From assembly GCA_017354595.1 (NCBI GenBank), contig JAFMQQ010000058.1:1-10191 (forward strand): DNA of 10,191 bases. Reading direction: 5' to 3'. Under the pieces are notes generated by a model. The model searched no databases, was not told the DNA's origin, and saw only the letters and a list, made by a program, of their open reading frames with translations. Below are positions 6,198 to 10,191 of this stretch, piece after piece; the first letter of the stretch is position 1; each line of letters opens with the position of its first letter. The translations under genes were made by a program, and so were the position numbers. The stretch comes from Micromonosporaceae bacterium. Lineage in GTDB: Bacteria; Actinomycetota; Actinomycetes; Mycobacteriales; Micromonosporaceae.

Positions 6198-6923
6198 CTA
6201 TCCGCCGAGGTAGGCGCGGGCGATCTCGGGGTCGCGGACAAGGTCCCGGGCGGCGCCCTCCAGCTTCAGCGATCCGGACTCCAGTACGTACGCCCGGTCG
6301 GCGATACCGAGTGCGGCGAGTGCGTTCTGTTCCACCAGCAGGATGGTCGTACCCTGCTCGCGGATCGTCCGTATCGTCTCGAAGATCACCTCAACCAGTA
6401 CCGGCGCCAGCCCCATCGACGGCTCATCCAGCAGCAGCAGCTTCGGCCGGGCCATCAGCGCCCGGGCCACCGCGAGCATCTGCTGTTCGCCACCGGAGAG
6501 TGTCCCGGCCTTCTGGTCGATCCGCTCGCGCAGGCGCGGGAACAGCTCCAGCACGTTCTGCCGGTCGTGCTCGACCGCCGCCCGGTCCTTGCGGATGAAC
6601 GCGCCCAGGTCGAGGTTCTCCGCAACCGACATGCGCGGGAAGATCCGCCGGCCCTCGGGCGAGTGCGAGATGCCCAGCCGGACGATCTGCTCGGCCGGCG
6701 TGCGGTCGAGCCGGGTGCTGTTGAAGGTCGCCGTACCGCGGCGCGGTCGCAGCAGTCCCGAGATGGTGCGCAGCGTGGTCGACTTGCCGGCACCGTTCGA
6801 GCCGATCAGGGAGACGATCTCGCCCGGCCAGACGATGAGACTCAACCCCTTCACCGCGGCGATGTTGCCGTAGTAGACGTGAATCTCGTCCAGAGCAAGC
6901 AGCGGACCGTTGACCACGCTCAT
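6198..6923 (-). CDS. livF: Branched-chain amino acid ABC transporter ATPase LivF
   Basis: One of the two cytoplasmic ATPases that power import of leucine, isoleucine and valine, or related substrates. It has 241 residues, the usual LivF size (about 235). Visible motifs are Walker A GSNGAGKS (41-48), the LivF-specific SPEGRRIFPRMSVAENL (88-104) in the Q-loop region, the ABC signature LSGGEQQ (142-148), Walker B with D-loop LLLLDEPSMGLAP (162-174), and LLVEQN (195-200), where LivF proteins carry Gln in place of the switch His. The ATG start overlaps the TGA of livG by 4 bases (ATGA), so the two are translationally coupled. LivF and LivG are expected to form a heterodimer on the inner face of the LivH-LivM channel. 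Which substrate is carried cannot be told from the ATPase alone; urea/amide (Urt-type) importers are relatives, but the paired proteins here look like Liv. Confidence 0.93.
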   Translation of the reverse strand: MSVVNGPLLALDEIHVYYGNIAAVKGLSLIVWPGEIVSLIGSNGAGKSTTLRTISGLLRPRRGTATFNSTRLDRTPAEQIVRLGISHSPEGRRIFPRMSVAENLDLGAFIRKDRAAVEHDRQNVLELFPRLRERIDQKAGTLSGGEQQMLAVARALMARPKLLLLDEPSMGLAPVLVEVIFETIRTIREQGTTILLVEQNALAALGIADRAYVLESGSLKLEGAARDLVRDPEIARAYLGG

Positions 6924-7741
6924 GCCGGCTCCTCACTCATGCCCGGTTGTGGCTGGCGATCGTCCTGCTTGCCGAGGTACGCCTCGATCACCCGTGGGTC
7001 GTTCTTGATCTCGTCCGGTGAGCCCTCTGCGATCTTCTCGCCCCGGTCCAGCACGGTGATCCGCTCGGAGACCCGCATCACCACGCTCATGTCGTGCTCA
7101 ATCAGCAGGATTGACAACTGCTTCTCGTCGCGTACCCGGTGCACGAAATCGACGAACTGGGCCGACTCGCGCGGGTTCATCCCCGCGGTGGGCTCGTCCA
7201 GCAGCAGCACCTGCGGGCGCAGTGCGAGCGCCCGGGCCACCTCCAACCGCCGCTGGTCGCCGTAGGCGAGGTTGCGCGCGTAGTCGTCGGCGCTCTTGCG
7301 GATGCCGACGAACTCGAGCAGGTCCAGCGCACTTGCCCGCGCTTCCCGCTCCTCGCGGCGCTGCTTGGGGCTACGCAGCACCGTCCGGGCGATCCCCGAA
7401 CTGAGGTGCGAGTGCATCGCCACCTTGACGTTCTCCTCGGCCGTCATCAGGCCGAACAGCCTGATGTTCTGGAACGTGCGGGCCAGCCCCAGTGACGCGA
7501 TCCTGTTCGGCGACAGTCCGGTAATGTCCCGCCCCCCGAGGTACACCCGGCCGGCGGTGAGCTTGTGCATGCCGGTGAGCGCGTTGAAGAACGTCGTCTT
7601 GCCGGCGCCATTGGGCCCGATCAGGCTGACGATGCCGAGTTCCGGGATGGTGAAGCTGACGTTGTTGACCGCCACCAGCCCTCCGAAGCGCATCACTATG
7701 CCATCGGCCTGCAGGGCCAGCGTGGTTGCGCCCGCGGTCAC
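6920..7741 (-). CDS. livG: Branched-chain amino acid ABC transporter ATPase LivG
   Basis: The second ATPase of the Liv importer, 273 residues. It has Walker A GPNGAGKT (42-49), Q-loop Gln91 in LARTFQNIRLF, the LivG-type signature LAYGDQRRLE (158-167) in place of LSGGQ, Walker B and D-loop LLLLDEPTAGMNP (178-190) and the switch His216 in LLIEHDMSVV. The helical subdomain insertion at about 105-150 is the feature that makes LivG longer than LivF. The C-terminus (about 250-273) carries the LivG-typical VIEAYLG followed by a short polar tail. The start is GTG at 7741, sharing 4 bases (GTGA) with the livM stop; the next in-frame ATG (residue 17) would lose the first strand of the domain and is rejected. 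Confidence 0.94.
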   Translation of the reverse strand: MTAGATTLALQADGIVMRFGGLVAVNNVSFTIPELGIVSLIGPNGAGKTTFFNALTGMHKLTAGRVYLGGRDITGLSPNRIASLGLARTFQNIRLFGLMTAEENVKVAMHSHLSSGIARTVLRSPKQRREEREARASALDLLEFVGIRKSADDYARNLAYGDQRRLEVARALALRPQVLLLDEPTAGMNPRESAQFVDFVHRVRDEKQLSILLIEHDMSVVMRVSERITVLDRGEKIAEGSPDEIKNDPRVIEAYLGKQDDRQPQPGMSEEPA

Positions 7742-9069
7742 TGCGTCCCTCCCCGGGGCGTATCCGCCTCCAGCGCGGGTTCGCGTTGCTCCGGTAGGTC
7801 GTCTCGGGTGACCTCCCGGATCTCATCCAGCTCGGGTGCCTGCTCCTCCATGTCACTGCCGAGCGACTCCATTGCGGTGCGTTCGGGCTCGCGCAGCACC
7901 AACCGGGTCCGGGCCTCAGGGATCAGACCCTCACGCCGGAACAGCATCATCAGCACCAGCACGATGCCGAAGAGCCCGAAGGTGAAGTTCTGGAAATTGA
8001 TGTGGGTGCCGGCCGCATCGTTGATGGTCTGTCCGATCTGCCCCAGGCCGGTCTGGTTGAACCAGCCCAGGAAGATCGCACCGATCATGACTCCCCAGAC
8101 ATTGCCCATCCCGCCCAGCACCACCATCGCCAGCAGGGTGACCGACTTGCTGAAGTCGAACGCGTCGGGCAGTACGCCGCCGATCTCGATCGAATACCCG
8201 ACCCCGGCGATCCCGCCGGCGAGTGCCCCGACGGCATAGGCGGCGAGCTTGGTGCGCATCAGCGGCACGCCCATTGCTCCAGCCGCCAGCTCGTCCTCCC
8301 GGATCGCGAGCCAGGCCCGGCCGAGCCGACCGACCCGCAGCCGCAGCGAGATGAAGACGATCAACGCGAGTAGTACCGCGAGGATGACGAACTTGCTGAG
8401 GTTGTTCGTATCTCCGGAGGCTAGGTCCTGCCACCACCGCAGCCCGTACGTCTGGCTTATCTGTGGGCCCTTGATGTGGTCGACCGGGGTGATGCCCTTG
8501 TTGCCGTTGGAGAGATTGAAGCCGCCGAGGTCGTCGCCGTTGTGGAAGATCTGCGGGATGATCTCGCCGAAGCCGAGCGTCACGATGGCCAGGTAGTCGC
8601 TGCGCAGCCGCAGGGTGGGCGCGCCGATGATGATGCCGAACAGGGCACAGATCGCGGCGCCGGCGACGAACACCACGGCGTAGTTGAAGTGAATGCCCCC
8701 GGTGATGAACGGCGCCGGGTTGCCCAGGATGTTGATGTTGACCTGGTGGAAGAAGGTCGACGCCAACCAACCGGCCACATAGCTGCCGATCGCCCAGAAG
8801 GCGACGTACCCCAGGTCCAGCAGGCCGGCGTAGCCGACCACGATGTTGAGCCCGAGTGCGCACATCGCCCAGATCAGCGCCTGGTTGAGCGTATCGAGCG
8901 GGAGCCAGGTCTGCGACCACTGGCGGGTGGCGTCGCTGGCGTACCCGGCAACGATCAGGTAGTAGAACAGGAGCACCAGCACGCCGACGACCAGAAACCC
9001 GGTCGGCCAGGCGAACCGGCCGGACAGCAGCCGGCGTGGCCCGCTACGGGCATAGTCCACAGTGGTCAT
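7738..9069 (-). CDS. livM: Branched-chain amino acid ABC transporter permease LivM
   Basis: An inner-membrane permease of 443 residues that pairs with LivH to form the transport path. Hydrophobic segments are visible at about 24-42, 62-80, 86-104, 129-150, 226-243, 275-293, 308-336 and 363-378. Family signatures include GLNIVVGYAGLLDLGYVAFWA (73-93), LRLRSDYLAIVTLGFGEI (153-170), the cytoplasmic EAA-like loop GRAWLAIREDELAAGAMGV (250-268) that contacts the ATPases, and VVLGGMGNVWGVMIGA (316-331). A polar stretch at about 175-225 is probably an external loop. After the last helix comes a cytoplasmic, Glu/Asp-rich tail (about 395-443) that core LivM proteins lack. The ATG start shares ATGA with the livH stop. 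Function as a Liv permease is secure; the exact substrate is not. Confidence 0.94.
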   Translation of the reverse strand: MTTVDYARSGPRRLLSGRFAWPTGFLVVGVLVLLFYYLIVAGYASDATRQWSQTWLPLDTLNQALIWAMCALGLNIVVGYAGLLDLGYVAFWAIGSYVAGWLASTFFHQVNINILGNPAPFITGGIHFNYAVVFVAGAAICALFGIIIGAPTLRLRSDYLAIVTLGFGEIIPQIFHNGDDLGGFNLSNGNKGITPVDHIKGPQISQTYGLRWWQDLASGDTNNLSKFVILAVLLALIVFISLRLRVGRLGRAWLAIREDELAAGAMGVPLMRTKLAAYAVGALAGGIAGVGYSIEIGGVLPDAFDFSKSVTLLAMVVLGGMGNVWGVMIGAIFLGWFNQTGLGQIGQTINDAAGTHINFQNFTFGLFGIVLVLMMLFRREGLIPEARTRLVLREPERTAMESLGSDMEEQAPELDEIREVTRDDLPEQREPALEADTPRGGTQ

Positions 9070-10118
9070 ACCTTCTCACCTACACTCTGGCCGAGTAGCC
9101 CGGTTGGCCGGAACACGAGCACCAGGATCAGCACGGTGAAGACGACCGATTGCGACCACTTCTGGCCGAGCCCGTACGGCAGCCCGTCGTTGAGACCCTG
9201 GATCAGGCCGATCAGCACGCCACCCAGAACGGCACCGGTGAGGTTGCCGATGCCACCGAGCACCGCTGCCGTGAACGCGATCAGGCCCATCTCGAAGCCG
9301 AGGTCGTACCTGGTGCTGGTCTGTATCTGCTGGTACATCAGACCCGCGGCACCGGCGAGCGCTCCCCCGACGGCGAAGGTGAATGAGATGGTCAGGTTCA
9401 CATTGATGCCCATCAGGCGGGCGGCGTCCTGGTCCTGTGCTGTCGCCCGCATCGCCTTGCCCGCCTTGGTGCGGGTGACCACCCAGGTCATCACGAGCAG
9501 CAGTACCACGGTGACGACCGCGACGATCATGATGTCGTAGTCGATGTGGACACCGGCGACGTTCAGATTGCCCGTCGGCAGGACGCTGTACCAGTCGTTG
9601 CGCTGCTTCGAACCGTTCCACAGCAGGCCGACCTGCTGGAGGATGAAGCTCATCCCGACCGCGGTGATCAGCGGCGCCAGTTTCGGCGCCCGGCGCAGCC
9701 GCCGGTAGGCGAAGAACTCGATGGCCACATTGATCAATGCGCAGAAGAGCATCGCGGCGACGAGGGTGAGCAGGAAACCGCCCCAGCCGCTGAGGTTCGA
9801 GGACTTCAGCCCGAGCCAGGTCGTCAGCAAGGTGCCGCTGAACAGGGTACCCAGCATGAACAGGTCGCCGTGCGCGAAGTTGATCAGCTCGATGATGCCG
9901 TAGACGAGGGTGTATCCGAGGGCGATCAACGCATACAGCGTGCCGTTACCCAGACCGATCACGGCCGCTTGGAAGAACTGGGTCGGCGAGTGCCACAGGT
10001 TGAAGATAAGCCAGACGGCGATGGCCGCGACGAGGACGATGGCGACCGCGCGGCCCACGACCGCCCGGGTCTGCAGGACCGTACGCGGTAGGCGGATGGC
10101 CCGGGTAATGGTTGTCAA
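9066..10118 (-). CDS. livH: Branched-chain amino acid ABC transporter permease LivH
   Basis: The partner permease of LivM, 350 residues, longer than the roughly 300 of E. coli LivH because of an N-terminal extension that includes an extra hydrophobic segment (about 23-41). Family signatures are GLGNGTLYALIALGYTLVYG (55-74), IIELINFAHGDLFMLG (75-90), APLITAVGMSFILQQ (148-162), the ATPase-contact loop MRATAQDQDAARLMGIN (223-239) and FTAAVLGGIGNLTGAVLGG (282-300). About eight membrane segments are expected. The start is TTG at 10118, supported by AGGAG at 10128-10132 with a 9-base spacer; no ATG or GTG gives a better site. The gene heads the livHMGF cluster; a substrate-binding protein gene is usually next upstream but lies outside the window. 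Confidence 0.93.
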   Translation of the reverse strand: MTTITRAIRLPRTVLQTRAVVGRAVAIVLVAAIAVWLIFNLWHSPTQFFQAAVIGLGNGTLYALIALGYTLVYGIIELINFAHGDLFMLGTLFSGTLLTTWLGLKSSNLSGWGGFLLTLVAAMLFCALINVAIEFFAYRRLRRAPKLAPLITAVGMSFILQQVGLLWNGSKQRNDWYSVLPTGNLNVAGVHIDYDIMIVAVVTVVLLLVMTWVVTRTKAGKAMRATAQDQDAARLMGINVNLTISFTFAVGGALAGAAGLMYQQIQTSTRYDLGFEMGLIAFTAAVLGGIGNLTGAVLGGVLIGLIQGLNDGLPYGLGQKWSQSVVFTVLILVLVFRPTGLLGQSVGEKV

Positions 10119-10173
10119 GTTTCAGTGCTCCTACTTGGTGCGGTGTACCCCGCGGAACCGCAGACCCTGGTGT
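10119..10173 (-). other. Upstream region of livH, possibly the last codons of a preceding gene
   Basis: Read on the minus strand, one frame is open from the window edge to TAG at 10133-10131 and would encode a C-terminus HQGLRFRGVHRTK, with the stop embedded in the livH ribosome binding site. Such spacing is common between genes of one operon. However, only 14 codons are visible outside the G run, third positions are less G/C-rich than in the neighbouring genes, and I do not recognise the peptide as the end of a Liv substrate-binding protein. A noncoding leader with a small hairpin around gcggttccgc (about 10152-10161) is an equal possibility. Confidence 0.2.
10128..10132 (-). promoter_or_regulatory. 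Shine-Dalgarno sequence deciding the TTG start of livH
   Basis: Read on the minus strand, GTAGGAG ends 9 bases before TTG at 10118. It is the clearest ribosome binding site in the window and supports the uncommon TTG start. It also contains a TAG (10133-10131) that could be the stop of an upstream gene. Confidence 0.7.
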
Positions 10174-10191
10174 GGGGGGGGGGGGGGGGGG
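10174..10191. repeat. Homopolymer of 18 G at the window edge
   Basis: The last 18 bases are all G. Nothing comparable occurs elsewhere in the window. A long terminal G run at the end of a sequence is a familiar artefact of short-read chemistry that reports missing signal as G, so this probably marks a contig end and not true genomic sequence. Confidence 0.85.

Noticed and set aside
8476..9540. Plus-strand 354-residue open frame across livM and livH
   Set aside because: It covers the junction of two genes with clear permease motifs on the other strand; its composition fits an antisense frame.
10113..10118. TTGACA on the minus strand, a perfect -35 hexamer
   Set aside because: It coincides with the livH start codon and second codon, and no suitable -10 follows at 16-19 bases.

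Overview
The window reads as chromosomal DNA from a high-GC actinobacterium, most likely a member of the Micromonosporaceae (Micromonospora and relatives). The basis is the strong G/C preference at third codon positions, frequent GTG/TTG starts, an actinobacterial-type ribosomal protein S1 with four S1 repeats and a Trp/Tyr-rich tail, a DNA polymerase I with an eroded proofreading domain and Tyr in the O-helix, and the grouping of rpsA, polA and a liv transporter. The genus is inferred from recall of related proteins, not from a search.

Layout, left to right. (1) rpsA on the minus strand, cut by the left edge of the window (1-1378). (2) A 279-base divergent intergenic region (1379-1657) with a weak candidate rpsA promoter and a GC hairpin in the putative rpsA leader. 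(3) Two class I SAM-dependent methyltransferase genes on the plus strand (1658-2473 and 2483-3271), 9 bases apart and probably translationally coupled; their substrates are unknown. (4) A 186-base convergent gap (3272-3457) that is unusually structured: a small hairpin just after the second methyltransferase, a sigma70-like promoter candidate, a LacI-family operator-like palindrome (13 of 14 bases of the CebR box), a compound hairpin and a strong stem-loop terminator. (5) polA on the minus strand (3458-6160). (6) livF, livG, livM and livH, all minus strand, joined by three 4-base stop/start overlaps, encoding the ATPases and permeases of a branched-chain amino acid ABC importer (6198-10118). 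(7) About 55 bases upstream of livH, ending in an 18-base G run at the right edge that looks like a contig-end artefact.

The minus-strand genes from livH to polA are closely spaced (polA starts about 37 bases after livF under the preferred start), so polA may be read from the transporter transcript. The substrate-binding protein normally encoded with such a transporter is not in the window. I see no phage, transposon, CRISPR, tRNA or defence genes. The coding content is ordinary housekeeping; the least explained piece of DNA is the structured convergent gap at about 3287-3452.
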